From Conexibacter sp. S30A1 (GTDB taxonomy: Bacteria; Actinomycetota; Thermoleophilia; Solirubrobacterales; Solirubrobacteraceae), in contig NZ_CP097127.1 in assembly GCF_023330665.1 (NCBI RefSeq), positions 1,426,001 through 1,490,000 on the forward strand: DNA of 64,000 nucleotides. The letters are read 5' to 3'. The translations under genes were made by a program, and so were the position numbers. Of this stretch, positions 1-7,113 are shown piece by piece. Under the pieces are notes generated by a model. It saw nothing but the letters and a program-made list of their open reading frames with translations. It had not been told where the DNA came from and ran no database searches. Positions within the stretch are counted from its first letter, which is position 1. Each line of letters starts with the position of its first letter.

Positions 1-222
1 GGTTGCGGCAATGCTGATCTTCTCCCCGGTGGCAGGGTTGCGTCCTTCACGCGCCGCGCGCTCCGACACGCTGAACTTGCCAAACCCGGAGAAGACCACG
101 TCGCTGCCCCGCTTGAGGGCATCTTCGATCGTCGCCAGTACCGCATCGACCGCCTCCGAGGCGTCCTTCTTGCTCAGACCGGCACGGTCAGCGACCTGGT
201 CGATGAACTCGGCTTTTGTCAC
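1..222 (-). CDS. hup: HU-family DNA-binding protein, C-terminus cut off by window edge
   Basis: Histone-like HU protein, a small dimer that bends and compacts DNA in the nucleoid. The visible 74 codons read MTKAEFIDQVADRAGLSKK at the N-terminus, the usual HU helix 1, and include the GFGKF turn and the R-x-x-RNPATGE beta-arm base near the cut. The start is GTG, preceded by a strong GGAGGAAAG ribosome binding site six bases upstream. About 15-20 C-terminal residues would lie to the left of base 1, and a longer lysine-rich mycobacterial-type tail cannot be excluded. Family assignment is certain; the paralogue (HupA, HupB or IHF-like) cannot be decided. Confidence 0.95.
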   Translation of the reverse strand, partial: MTKAEFIDQVADRAGLSKKDASEAVDAVLATIEDALKRGSDVVFSGFGKFSVSERAAREGRNPATGEKISIAAT

Positions 223-359
223 TTCTTTCCTCCTTCGAGGTGGTAGGAAGCGCCGAAGCTAACACGATTTGCGGACGGTTCGTGGGAAACGGACGCTTTG
301 TCGGGTCTGGCAGCGCCGCCGGACGGGCCGCCAACCGCTGCGGATAGCATGCTCGGGGC

Positions 360-500
360 GTGCGACTGAAGCGCCTTGCATGGCTACTTACGACCCTCGC
401 CTGCCTGTTGGCGGCCCTGGTGGTGTTCCTGCGCGGGGACGACGGCTACGCGGCTGTGGCCGTCGCGGTGGCGCTCTCGGCGGCGATCAATCTGCTCTGA
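360..500 (+). CDS. Small membrane protein of 46 residues
   Basis: A short reading frame starting GTG with N-terminus VRLKRLAWLLTTLACLLAAL. It encodes two hydrophobic stretches (about residues 6-20 and 29-45) separated by the charged loop RGDDGYA, so a two-helix hairpin membrane protein with a basic, inside-positive N-terminus is likely. It fills the gap between the HU gene and the convergent CDF transporter. No conserved functional motif is seen. The ribosome binding site is weak, so expression is unproven; support comes from the coherent amphipathic pattern and GC-rich third positions. Confidence 0.5.
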   Translation: MRLKRLAWLLTTLACLLAALVVFLRGDDGYAAVAVAVALSAAINLL

Positions 501-542
501 GCACCCTGGGGCCGGGTGACGGCTCTGGGGTCGGGTCGCTTG

Positions 543-1433
543 TCAGGAACTGTGCAGGGACCGCTGACCAGGCCGCAGGCGGTCCTCGGGCTCCAGGTGC
601 ACCAGCACATCCGCGCCACCCAGCGTCACGGCGATCCTGTCCTGCAGCTCGTGCGCGACGCGGTGTGCCTGCTCCAGTGAGGTGCCGCGACGGAACTGCA
701 GGTGCACGTCCACGTAGCGCTTTGAGCCGCTGCTGCGCGTACGCAGCTCGTGAAAGCCGATCACGCAGTCGGCACTGAGCGACTCGATCGCCCGTGTGAT
801 CGCGGCCGTCTCGGCCGCCGGCAGCGACTGATCGACCAGCACCTCTCCGGAGCGCACCAGCAGACGCACCCCGGTGGCGAGGATCGACGCTGCCACCAGC
901 AGCGCCGCCGCCGGGTCGAGCCACTGTGCGCCGGTGACCTTCACCAGCAGCAGCGCGACCAACACGACCAGGGAGCTCGCGGCATCGGTGCGCAGGTGGG
1001 CGGCGTCGCCCTGCAGCGCCGGCGAGCCGGTGCGCCGACCGCCGCGCGCAACGACCGTTGACACGATCAGGTTGGCAACGGCCGAGAACGCGATCACTGC
1101 GATACCGACACCCAGCAGCCTCGTGTGACCTCCGTTGATCAGCCTGCGCACCGCCTCAAACGCGATCACAACCGAGCCAACAAGGATCAGGATCGCCTCA
1201 AACGCAGCGGCCAGGTTCTCGACCTTCTCGTGCCCGTAGCTGTGGCGCTCGTCGGCCGGCTCGTCCGCCACGCGCACAGATGCAAGGGCCACCAGCGATG
1301 CGATCAGATCGATGCTGGAGTGGACCGCCTCGGTGAGAATCGCCACCGAAGCGGTGAGCGTGCCCGCGACCACCTTGAGCAGGATCAACACCGTGTTTGA
1401 GGCGACCGACAGGCTGGCCGTCCGCTGCTTCAT
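543..1433 (-). CDS. Cation diffusion facilitator (CDF) family metal transporter
   Basis: Membrane antiporter expected to export divalent metals such as Zn, Co, Fe or Mn in exchange for protons. The 296 residues have the typical six-helix CDF layout. Metal-site residues are visible as HxxxD in TM2 (H38, D42) and HxxxD in TM5 (H146, D150), i.e. an HD-HD site as in Zn/Co or Fe transporters. A YGHEK motif sits between TM2 and TM3. The C-terminal cytoplasmic domain contains FHELRTR and VDVHLQF strands, followed by an H-x-V-A-H-E-L helix. It is the last gene of a minus-strand run, 13 bases after rdgB. Substrate cannot be fixed from sequence alone. Confidence 0.93.
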   Translation of the reverse strand: MKQRTASLSVASNTVLILLKVVAGTLTASVAILTEAVHSSIDLIASLVALASVRVADEPADERHSYGHEKVENLAAAFEAILILVGSVVIAFEAVRRLINGGHTRLLGVGIAVIAFSAVANLIVSTVVARGGRRTGSPALQGDAAHLRTDAASSLVVLVALLLVKVTGAQWLDPAAALLVAASILATGVRLLVRSGEVLVDQSLPAAETAAITRAIESLSADCVIGFHELRTRSSGSKRYVDVHLQFRRGTSLEQAHRVAHELQDRIAVTLGGADVLVHLEPEDRLRPGQRSLHSS

Positions 1434-1446
1434 CCCGTGCCTGGCC

Positions 1447-2037
1447 TTACCGACTCGGTCCGTCTGCGCGCGCGAGATACCAGCGGGCGAACTGGGTCAC
1501 CGCGGCCGCGCGGTGACTGATCGCATCCTTCTGCGAGCCGGTGAGCTCGGCCATCGTGCGCCCCCGGTCGGCATCGGGCACAAAGACCGGGTCGTAGCCA
1601 AACCCACCCTCCCCCCGCGCGGCGGCTGCCATCTGGCCTGAGCACTCGCCGATGAACATCCGTTCCACCGTGTCGTCGACGAACGCCAGCGCGCACACGT
1701 AGCGCAGACGACCGCCGGGCGGGACTTCGGCGATCAGCTTGGCGAGGTTCTGCGCGTCGGTCGCGTGCTCGCCGGCGTAGCGAGCGGAGCGCACACCGGG
1801 CCGGCCACCAAGCGCCGTGGCCTCGATGCCCGAGTCGTCGGCGATCACCGGGCAGCGGAGCTGGCCCGCCGCCGCGCGTGCCTTGATGAGCGCGTTGGCG
1901 GCGTAGCTGTCGCCGTCCTCCGGCGGCAGCGAAAGCTCCGGTGGGATCGCCCTGACGGTGATCCCGAACGGTGCCAGCAGACGCCCAAACTCATCGAGCT
2001 TGTGGCGGTTGCCCGTCGCCAGCGTCAGCTCAGACAT
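1447..2037 (-). CDS. rdgB: XTP/dITP pyrophosphatase (RdgB/HAM1 family)
   Basis: House-cleaning nucleotidase that hydrolyses dITP, XTP and dXTP to monophosphates and keeps deaminated purines out of DNA and RNA. The 196-residue length is normal. Visible hallmarks are TGNRHKLDE at residues 8-16, the ADDSGIE active-site motif in the first half, GEGGFGYDPVF, and a C-terminal SHRAAAVTQF. It starts at ATG 20 bases after rph ends, and is followed by the CDF transporter. The rph-rdgB neighbourhood is common in bacteria and supports both calls. Confidence 0.97.
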   Translation of the reverse strand: MSELTLATGNRHKLDEFGRLLAPFGITVRAIPPELSLPPEDGDSYAANALIKARAAAGQLRCPVIADDSGIEATALGGRPGVRSARYAGEHATDAQNLAKLIAEVPPGGRLRYVCALAFVDDTVERMFIGECSGQMAAAARGEGGFGYDPVFVPDADRGRTMAELTGSQKDAISHRAAAVTQFARWYLARADGPSR

Positions 2038-2057
2038 CGCCGCCGGCCCCTGCGCCG

Positions 2058-2783
2058 CTAGCCGGCCTGCACCGCGGCGCTCTGCGCCGCACGGAGCGAC
2101 GCCACGCCGGTCTCGGCCAGCGCCAACAGTCGGTCGAGGTGGGCACGTGACAGCGGCGTGCGCTCCGCGGTCGCCTGCACCTCGACCAGCCCGCCGTCGC
2201 CGGTCATCACGACGTTGGCATCCACCTCGGCGCGGGAGTCCTCGGCGTAGTCGAGGTCGAGCAGCGGTTGACCGTCCAGCACGCCGGCGGAGATCGCCGC
2301 GACGCTGCCGTTCAGCGGGCTGCTTGCGATCTTACCCTCACGCAGCAGCGCCAAGACGGCCAGCTCCAGGGCCACCATCCCGCCGGTGATCGACGCGCAG
2401 CGCGTTCCACCGTCGGCCTGCAGCACGTCGCAATCGACATAGATCGTGCGCTCGCCGAGCGCCGCGAAGTCGACCACGCCCCGCAACGAGCGGCCGATCA
2501 GCCGCTGAATCTCGACGGAGCGCCCGTCTGCCCTGCCACTGGCGATGTCGCGCGGCTTGCGCTCGCCGGTCGAGGCCGGCAGCATCGCGTATTCGGCTGT
2601 CACCCAGCCACGGCCCTTGCCGGCCAGCCAACGGGGCACACTCTCCTGCACAGAAGCCGTGCAGATCACCCTGGTCTCACCGATCGAGATCAGCGCCGAG
2701 CCGGTGGCGGTGCGCACGAACCCCGGTTCGATGCTCACCGGTCGCAGGGCGTCGGCGTCACGCCCATAGCTTCGCTCGCTCAT
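2058..2783 (-). CDS. rph: Ribonuclease PH
   Basis: Phosphorolytic 3'-5' exoribonuclease that trims tRNA 3' ends and takes part in rRNA turnover; it acts as a cytoplasmic hexamer. The chosen ATG gives 241 residues beginning [18 protein letters not shown], the standard family N-terminus. Motifs include [24 protein letters not shown] phosphate/RNA-binding residues, [11 protein letters not shown], and the DLDYAEDS acidic active-site segment. A much longer upstream open frame exists but lies inside the neighbouring deacetylase gene and is not used. It lies 10 bases after the histone-deacetylase-like gene and 20 before rdgB, consistent with one transcript. Confidence 0.97.
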   Translation of the reverse strand: MSERSYGRDADALRPVSIEPGFVRTATGSALISIGETRVICTASVQESVPRWLAGKGRGWVTAEYAMLPASTGERKPRDIASGRADGRSVEIQRLIGRSLRGVVDFAALGERTIYVDCDVLQADGGTRCASITGGMVALELAVLALLREGKIASSPLNGSVAAISAGVLDGQPLLDLDYAEDSRAEVDANVVMTGDGGLVEVQATAERTPLSRAHLDRLLALAETGVASLRAAQSAAVQAG

Positions 2784-2793
2784 CGCTGGGAGA

Positions 2794-3846
2794 TTACGGC
2801 TCGCGCACGCCACCGGCCACCGCGGGCCACAGCTCCGCCAAGCGCTCCTGCGCCTCGAGCGCCAGCGGATCGACGGCGAGGGCTGCCACCAGGGCATCCG
2901 GCGCAGCGGGCTGGGCAGCGAGGGTCTCCATCGTGAGCACCACGCTGCGGGCGAGCGCGTCCACCGCGTAGCCGCCTTCGAGCACGCAGCCCACCGGCAC
3001 CGCAAGCTCGTGCCCGAGATCCCGCACGAGCGCCGCCATCGCGCCAAAGCCGGTATCGGAGACCCTGCAGTCGGCGAGTGGGTCTTCGGCGTGGGCGTCG
3101 TAGCCGGCGCTGACGAGCACCAGCTCCGGTCGGTAGGCGCGCGCGATGGGCACGGCGACGTCGCGCACCAGCGAGACGAACGTATCGTCGCCTGCCCCCG
3201 CCGGCACGGGCAGGTTGACGTTGTAGCCATAGCCACGTCCCGAACCCAGCTCGTAGGTGGCGCCGCTGCCCGGGTAAAGCGGCATCTGGTGAATCGAGAT
3301 CAACAGGACCGCGTCTGTGTCCCAGAAGATCTCGCTGGTCCCGTTGCCGTGATGCACGTCCCAATCCAGCACCAGCACACGTCTGAGGCCGAGCTTTTCA
3401 AGCGCGTAGCGCGCCGCCACGGCGACGTTGTTGAACAGGCAGAAGCCCATCGCGCGGTTGGCGGTCGCGTGGTGGCCCGGTGGTCTGTGGGCGCTGAAGC
3501 CGACCTGGCCGGGGCCTCCGGCGACCAGGCGACGCACGAGCTCGATGGCACCGCCGCTGGCGTGCAGCGCCGCCTGAAACGACCCGGCGCTGAGCACCGT
3601 GTCGGGGTCAAGCTGGCCTCCGCCCGCGGACGCCGCGGCGGCGATCCGGTCGATGTGCGCAGGGGTGTGAACCAGCTCAAGCTCGGCGCGGCTGGCGGCG
3701 GGCGAGGTCACGGTCTGATAGCCGCACCAGTGGCGTTCTCCGAGCAGGGACTCGATCGCCTCGATGCGCGCAGCATGCTCCGGATGGGCGCCCGTTTCGT
3801 GCTCACGGGAGGCGCCATGCGAGAGGAATACAGGCTCGCGCACCAT
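2794..3846 (-). CDS. Histone-deacetylase-like (class II HDAC / AcuC-family) zinc amidohydrolase
   Basis: Zinc-dependent deacetylase of the arginase/HDAC fold. In bacteria such enzymes deacetylate proteins (for example acetyl-CoA synthetase via AcuC) or acetylpolyamines. All core motifs are present: RPPGHHA (121-127) with the charge-relay histidines, [10 protein letters not shown] (161-170) with zinc-binding Asp and His, YPGSG (about 191), SAGYDAH (246-252), and EGGY (290-293) with the catalytic Tyr. ATG is chosen over an adjacent upstream GTG because AAGG lies just before it. It heads a minus-strand run with rph, rdgB and a CDF transporter. No acs gene is nearby, so the substrate is unknown. 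Confidence 0.93.
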   Translation of the reverse strand: MVREPVFLSHGASREHETGAHPEHAARIEAIESLLGERHWCGYQTVTSPAASRAELELVHTPAHIDRIAAAASAGGGQLDPDTVLSAGSFQAALHASGGAIELVRRLVAGGPGQVGFSAHRPPGHHATANRAMGFCLFNNVAVAARYALEKLGLRRVLVLDWDVHHGNGTSEIFWDTDAVLLISIHQMPLYPGSGATYELGSGRGYGYNVNLPVPAGAGDDTFVSLVRDVAVPIARAYRPELVLVSAGYDAHAEDPLADCRVSDTGFGAMAALVRDLGHELAVPVGCVLEGGYAVDALARSVVLTMETLAAQPAAPDALVAALAVDPLALEAQERLAELWPAVAGGVREP

Positions 3847-3974
3847 CACGCCTTACGGTAACAGTGCTGACGTCCGCCAGCGCTCGTGCCGCCAGCGGGA
3901 CGACAGCTTGTGGACACCGGCGGTAATCTTTCGAGCGGACCGGACTGGAGGGGCCAAAAAGGAGTAGCCGTCGC

Positions 3975-4415
3975 ATGTATACCTTCAGTCGAGCGATCTA
4001 TCGCGAGCTCTGCGCCGAGATCGTGGAGGACTCTGTCGAGCAGCCGCACGCGAACCACGAGCGTGTGCTGCGTGCCTGCGAAGCAGCCGTGGAGCGACTG
4101 GCGACCGACCGGCACTACTTCGCCCGGCCGGCGCGCTCGCTGTTCGCCGACATTCGCATCTATTTCCCGCTCACCGCTCAGGGACGCGTGTGGCGGGTCG
4201 TCGAGCGCTACATGACCTTCGCCGACGAGTTCCTGCGCAACCAGGAGCCGAGCGGCTTCGACATCAACGGCAATCCGGTCCAATGCCGCGCCAGCACCCG
4301 CAAGGGCACCCAGTGCCAACGCACGCCGCTGCCGCACAACGGCTACTGCCCGTCGCACCAGCACCTGGCTGAGACCGAGGAGCTGCACGAGTACGAGCAG
4401 CTCGAGGCGGCCTGA
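3975..4415 (+). CDS. Uncharacterised protein with C-terminal DUF5763-like Cys/His knuckle
   Basis: 146 residues, start ATG with a good AAAAAGGAG ribosome binding site. Residues 1-95 are predicted mostly helical (MYTFSRAIYRELCAEIVED...), with no recognised catalytic motif. The C-terminal third carries C-R-A-S-T-x-x-G-T-Q-C, then about eight residues, then G-Y-C-P-S-H, a C-x-x-x-x-x-x-x-x-C...C-x-x-H pattern resembling the small zinc-binding DUF5763-type modules. The family link is pattern recognition only. It is followed on the same strand by the DUF1802-like gene, which has its own promoter-like sequence, so they need not be co-transcribed. Confidence 0.8.
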   Translation: MYTFSRAIYRELCAEIVEDSVEQPHANHERVLRACEAAVERLATDRHYFARPARSLFADIRIYFPLTAQGRVWRVVERYMTFADEFLRNQEPSGFDINGNPVQCRASTRKGTQCQRTPLPHNGYCPSHQHLAETEELHEYEQLEAA

Positions 4416-4486
4416 GTCGCGCCGGGCCACGGACCATCCGCCGCGACCGGGAACCCGCGGGCGTTTGGCCCATTTCCAGCCGGATT

Positions 4487-4514
4487 TTGCGATTCTGTGA
4501 ATCAGGCATAGAAT
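4487..4514 (+). promoter_or_regulatory. Sigma-70-type promoter upstream of DUF1802-like gene
   Basis: TTGCGA (4487-4492), 16-base spacer, TAGAAT (4509-4514), in an AT-richer pocket within an otherwise GC-rich 170-base gap. The predicted start lies near 4521, giving a 65-base leader before the ATG at 4586. Confidence 0.5.
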
Positions 4515-4585
4515 CGGTGGGCGCCCGGCGTGTAGCTCTTCGGCGGGCCTATATCACAACCCTGACGACCTGACGAACATCAAAA

Positions 4586-5218
4586 ATGCCGATTGCTTTC
4601 AAAGAATGGGCGGTCACCGTCCGCGCGCTCGCTGAGGGAGAGCAACTGCTGACGCTCCGCAAGGGCGGTGTCCGTGAACCGGACAAGCACTTCCAGTTGG
4701 AGCATGACCGCTTCTTTCTGTACCCCACGTTTGACCATCAGCGGACCGACCTGGTACGCGAATCGCACCGCCCGGAACTGGCACGGGCTCTTGAGGAGGG
4801 GGTCTGGAGCGACGGCGAGCCGTCCGCGGCAGCGATGCTGCGTGGCGTTCACATCAGCCAGCCCGACCGTGTGCGCATCCGCGCCTGGGCCGAGGTGGCC
4901 GCTCACTACACGATCACCGACCGCCGCGCGGTCGACGCCCTCACGCCGTTTCACGTGTGGACGTCGGACTACGCGGAGCAGCGCTTCGACTGGAAGCGCC
5001 GCCACCCGCTGCACGTGGTGGTGCTTCGTACCCACCGGATCCCGCGGCCGGTGACGGTCAAGGTCCGCGACGAGTACGGTGGCTGCCGCTCCTGGCTGGA
5101 GATCACGCGCGACCTTCCCTTCGAGGGAACGCCCGTGCTCTCTGACGAGGAGTTTGAGCGCGCGTCGGAGGAGATCGCCGCGATCGCCGCGGGCGATCGT
5201 CAGCCGGTTCTCGTATAA
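4586..5218 (+). CDS. DUF1802 family protein
   Basis: 210 residues, function unknown. The N-terminus (AFKEWAVTVRALAEGEQLLTLRKGG) and the segment DRFFLYPTFDHQ followed by a mixed alpha/beta region match the DUF1802 pattern as I know it: K-E-W near the start, R-K-G-G, L-Y-P-T-x-x-H, and a late W-K-x-R-x-P-L-x-V-x-V-L-R. Some DUF1802 proteins neighbour nuclease or restriction genes, but nothing of the kind is adjacent here. It is transcribed from a plausible sigma-70 promoter and ends in tandem hairpins facing the convergent mec gene. Confidence 0.85.
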   Translation: MPIAFKEWAVTVRALAEGEQLLTLRKGGVREPDKHFQLEHDRFFLYPTFDHQRTDLVRESHRPELARALEEGVWSDGEPSAAAMLRGVHISQPDRVRIRAWAEVAAHYTITDRRAVDALTPFHVWTSDYAEQRFDWKRRHPLHVVVLRTHRIPRPVTVKVRDEYGGCRSWLEITRDLPFEGTPVLSDEEFERASEEIAAIAAGDRQPVLV

Positions 5219-5273
5219 GCGCTGGGTACCAGCGCGAGTGGCGCTGGGGGTGGCCCGCTGGGGCCACCCCCAG
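5219..5273. terminator. Two tandem hairpins between convergent genes (bidirectional terminator)
   Basis: Hairpin 1: 7-bp stem GCGCTGG/CCAGCGC (5219-5225 with 5229-5235). Hairpin 2: 13-bp perfect stem, 5244-5256 with 5261-5273, loop GCTG. Neither is followed by a T-run. An additional 8-bp inverted repeat ATGGACGT/ACGTCCAT flanks 23 bases at 5294-5332. The cluster separates the DUF1802-like gene from mec. Confidence 0.6.
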
Positions 5274-5341
5274 ACGGCTCAGCTGCCGGTTGTATGGACG
5301 TCTGTCACCCTGTACGAGGCGCAAACGTCCATCAAACGCGA

Positions 5342-5734
5342 TCAGATGATCCGCAGCTCGGCCTCCTGCACGGCGCCGTCACGGATCGTGTAGGCGCGCA
5401 GCTCGGGCTCGGGTGTGGCGGTCCCGACGATCACGTAGAGCGACTCGGGGTAGAAGGCCAGGTTGATGTCGGTCTGCGACGGGTAGGGGGCGCTGCGCGT
5501 GTGCGAGTGATAGATGATGCCCGGCTCAAGGCCGGCAGCGTCGATGCGCATCATCTCGCGGTAGAGCTCGCCGCTGTCCATCTCGTAGCGCAGAGGGCTG
5601 TGCGCCGTGTTCTCCATGCGGATCACCTCCACGGCCTCGCCGTCACGGCAGGCGACCAGGCCACAGCACTCGTCGGGCGCATCAGCGAGCGCGTGGGCGA
5701 TGATCTCGTCGTGCAGTGCGCGCGGGATCCTCAT
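5342..5734 (-). CDS. mec: JAMM/MPN+ metalloprotease, Mec-like (releases cysteine from CysO)
   Basis: Zinc isopeptidase-like enzyme of the M67 family. In M. tuberculosis, Mec hydrolyses the CysO-cysteine adduct to free cysteine and regenerate the sulfur carrier. The start ATG gives 130 residues. The JAMM motif is complete: E22 in DECCG, then H76-S-H78 and D89 in HSHTRSAPYPSQTD. A longer open frame upstream overlaps cysM and is a shadow. It is the last gene of the moeZ-cysO-cysM-mec cluster, 25 bases after cysM. Given the Gly-Gly-Cys end of the neighbouring carrier, it may also mature that protein (inference). Confidence 0.93.
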   Translation of the reverse strand: MRIPRALHDEIIAHALADAPDECCGLVACRDGEAVEVIRMENTAHSPLRYEMDSGELYREMMRIDAAGLEPGIIYHSHTRSAPYPSQTDINLAFYPESLYVIVGTATPEPELRAYTIRDGAVQEAELRII

Positions 5735-5759
5735 CGCCGCCCGCCAAGCCCGCCGCGGG

Positions 5760-6728
5760 CTACCACCAGACCGTCGAGTCGAGGTTCTCGAGCTCGTCGA
5801 GCGGCCGCGTGTAGATGCCCGAGGAGAAGTACTTGCTGCCGTCGTCGCAGGCGATGAAGACGACGTTGCCCTCATCGAGCTCACTGGCGATACGGACCGC
5901 CACGCGCGCGATCGCGCCGGTCGATACACCGACGAACAGCTGCTCCTCGTCCAGCAGCTTGCGCGTCCAGGTGATCGCGTCGCGGTTGGTGACAAAGATC
6001 TTGCGGTCGAGCAGCGACAGGTCGATGATCGGCGGGATGAAGCCGTCGTCGAGTGAGCGCAGACCCTGCACCGGCTCACCCTGCATCGGCTCGGCGGCGA
6101 CGATCTTGACCTTGTCGCCGAACTCCTCCTTGAGCCTGCGGCCGTTGCCCATCAGCGTGCCACCGGTTCCCAGTCCCGCCACGAAGGCACTTACCTCATC
6201 CAACTCCTCGAGGATCTCGAGCGCGGTCCCGTTGTAGTGGGCGTTCGGGTTGGCCTCGTTGCCGTACTGGTAGGGCATGTAGTAGTCGGGATTCTTGGCG
6301 GCCAGCTCGAGCGCCATCTCAACCGCGCCGTTGGACCCCTTGGCACCCTCCGAGTAGACGATCTCGGCACCGTACATGCGCAGCAGGTCGGTGCGTTCCG
6401 GAGTCACGTTGTCGGGCATCACGACCTTGAGCGGGTATCCCTTGCGCGCGCAGATCATGGCCAGTGAGATGCCGGTGTTGCCCGAGGTTGGCTCGAGCAC
6501 GGTCTGCCCGGGCCGGATCAGGCCCTTCTCCTCGGCGTCGAGGATCAGCGCGCGGCCGACCCGGTCCTTCACCGAGCCGGTCGGGTTACGCGACTCGAGC
6601 TTGACCCAGAGCCTCACTCCAGGCTTGGGGCTGAGCCTCTTGAGCTCGACCAGCGGCGTGTGGCCGATCGCGTCGATGATGTCGCCGTAGCGGCCGCCAC
6701 AGGGCTTGTTGACCAGGTTTGATGGCAT
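5760..6728 (-). CDS. cysM: O-phosphoserine/CysO-dependent cysteine synthase CysM
   Basis: PLP enzyme of the cysteine synthase family. In the CysO pathway it makes CysO-cysteine from O-phosphoserine and thiocarboxylated CysO. 322 residues. PLP lysine K54 lies in NPTGSVKDR; the phosphate-binding loops TSGNTGIS and GTGGT are clear. The C-terminus ends LDSTVWW, an extended aromatic tail like that described for the mycobacterial CysM lid. Its ATG lies only 10 bases after a TACACT -10-like element, so the mRNA may be nearly leaderless. Being between cysO and mec, assignment to CysM rather than CysK is strong. Confidence 0.95.
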   Translation of the reverse strand: MPSNLVNKPCGGRYGDIIDAIGHTPLVELKRLSPKPGVRLWVKLESRNPTGSVKDRVGRALILDAEEKGLIRPGQTVLEPTSGNTGISLAMICARKGYPLKVVMPDNVTPERTDLLRMYGAEIVYSEGAKGSNGAVEMALELAAKNPDYYMPYQYGNEANPNAHYNGTALEILEELDEVSAFVAGLGTGGTLMGNGRRLKEEFGDKVKIVAAEPMQGEPVQGLRSLDDGFIPPIIDLSLLDRKIFVTNRDAITWTRKLLDEEQLFVGVSTGAIARVAVRIASELDEGNVVFIACDDGSKYFSSGIYTRPLDELENLDSTVWW

Positions 6729-6729
6729 C

Positions 6730-6747
6730 GCTTTACTTAGTGTAGTA
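6730..6747 (-). promoter_or_regulatory. Conserved 18-bp element immediately upstream of cysM
   Basis: Plus-strand reading GCTTTACTTAGTGTAGTA. It matches the element upstream of moeZ (8327-8344) at 15 of 18 positions; consensus GCTTTA-NNN-AGTGTAGTA. On the minus strand it contains TACACT, a TANNNT-type -10 hexamer (6739-6744). It also contains the palindrome TACT-N6-AGTA. It could be a core promoter, a regulator site, or both. Confidence 0.5.
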
Positions 6748-6774
6748 CCGCCTGGCGGACGCCGGCCCGTGAAA

Positions 6775-7050
6775 CTAGCAGCCGCCGGCCATCGCCGGCA
6801 GGATCACCAGCGTGTCACCGTCACCGACCGTGGTATCGAGCCCGTCGAGCACGCGCACGTCCTCGTCATTGAGATACACGTTGACGTAGCGGTTCAGCTC
6901 TCCGTCGGAGTTGAAGAGCTGCGTTTGGGTGTCGGGGTGTTCCTCCACCACCGAGCGCAGGATCTCGCCCACGTTCGCGCCGGTGGCGCTGATCTCGCGT
7001 TGGCCGCCGACGGCGGCCCGCAGCACGGGTGGGATGCGGATTGTGGCCAT
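6775..7050 (-). CDS. cysO: CysO-like sulfur-carrier protein (MoaD/ThiS fold) ending Gly-Gly-Cys
   Basis: 91-residue ubiquitin-like carrier. Such proteins are adenylated at the C-terminal glycine and converted to a thiocarboxylate that donates sulfur to CysM. N-terminus MATIRIPPVLRAAVGG and the segment VNVYLNDEDVR are typical of CysO; the C-terminus reads LVILPAMAGGC followed by TAG. Canonical CysO ends in GG, so the last cysteine must be removed before activation, presumably by the JAMM protease encoded two genes downstream. Gaps to cysM (46 bases) and moeZ (63 bases) are short. MoaD for molybdopterin is an alternative, but the neighbours favour CysO. Confidence 0.93.
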   Translation of the reverse strand: MATIRIPPVLRAAVGGQREISATGANVGEILRSVVEEHPDTQTQLFNSDGELNRYVNVYLNDEDVRVLDGLDTTVGDGDTLVILPAMAGGC

Positions 7051-7113
7051 ATCTATTCTCTTGGTCGCTTTTATCTGGGATCTTCAGCTTAGGCGAGGAC
7101 GCCTGTGCTCGCG

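Noticed and set aside
2058..3236. 392-codon minus-strand frame covering rph and part of the deacetylase
   Set aside because: Only the last 241 codons are RNase PH; the N-terminal extension is an out-of-frame shadow of the deacetylase gene with Arg/Ser-rich sequence.
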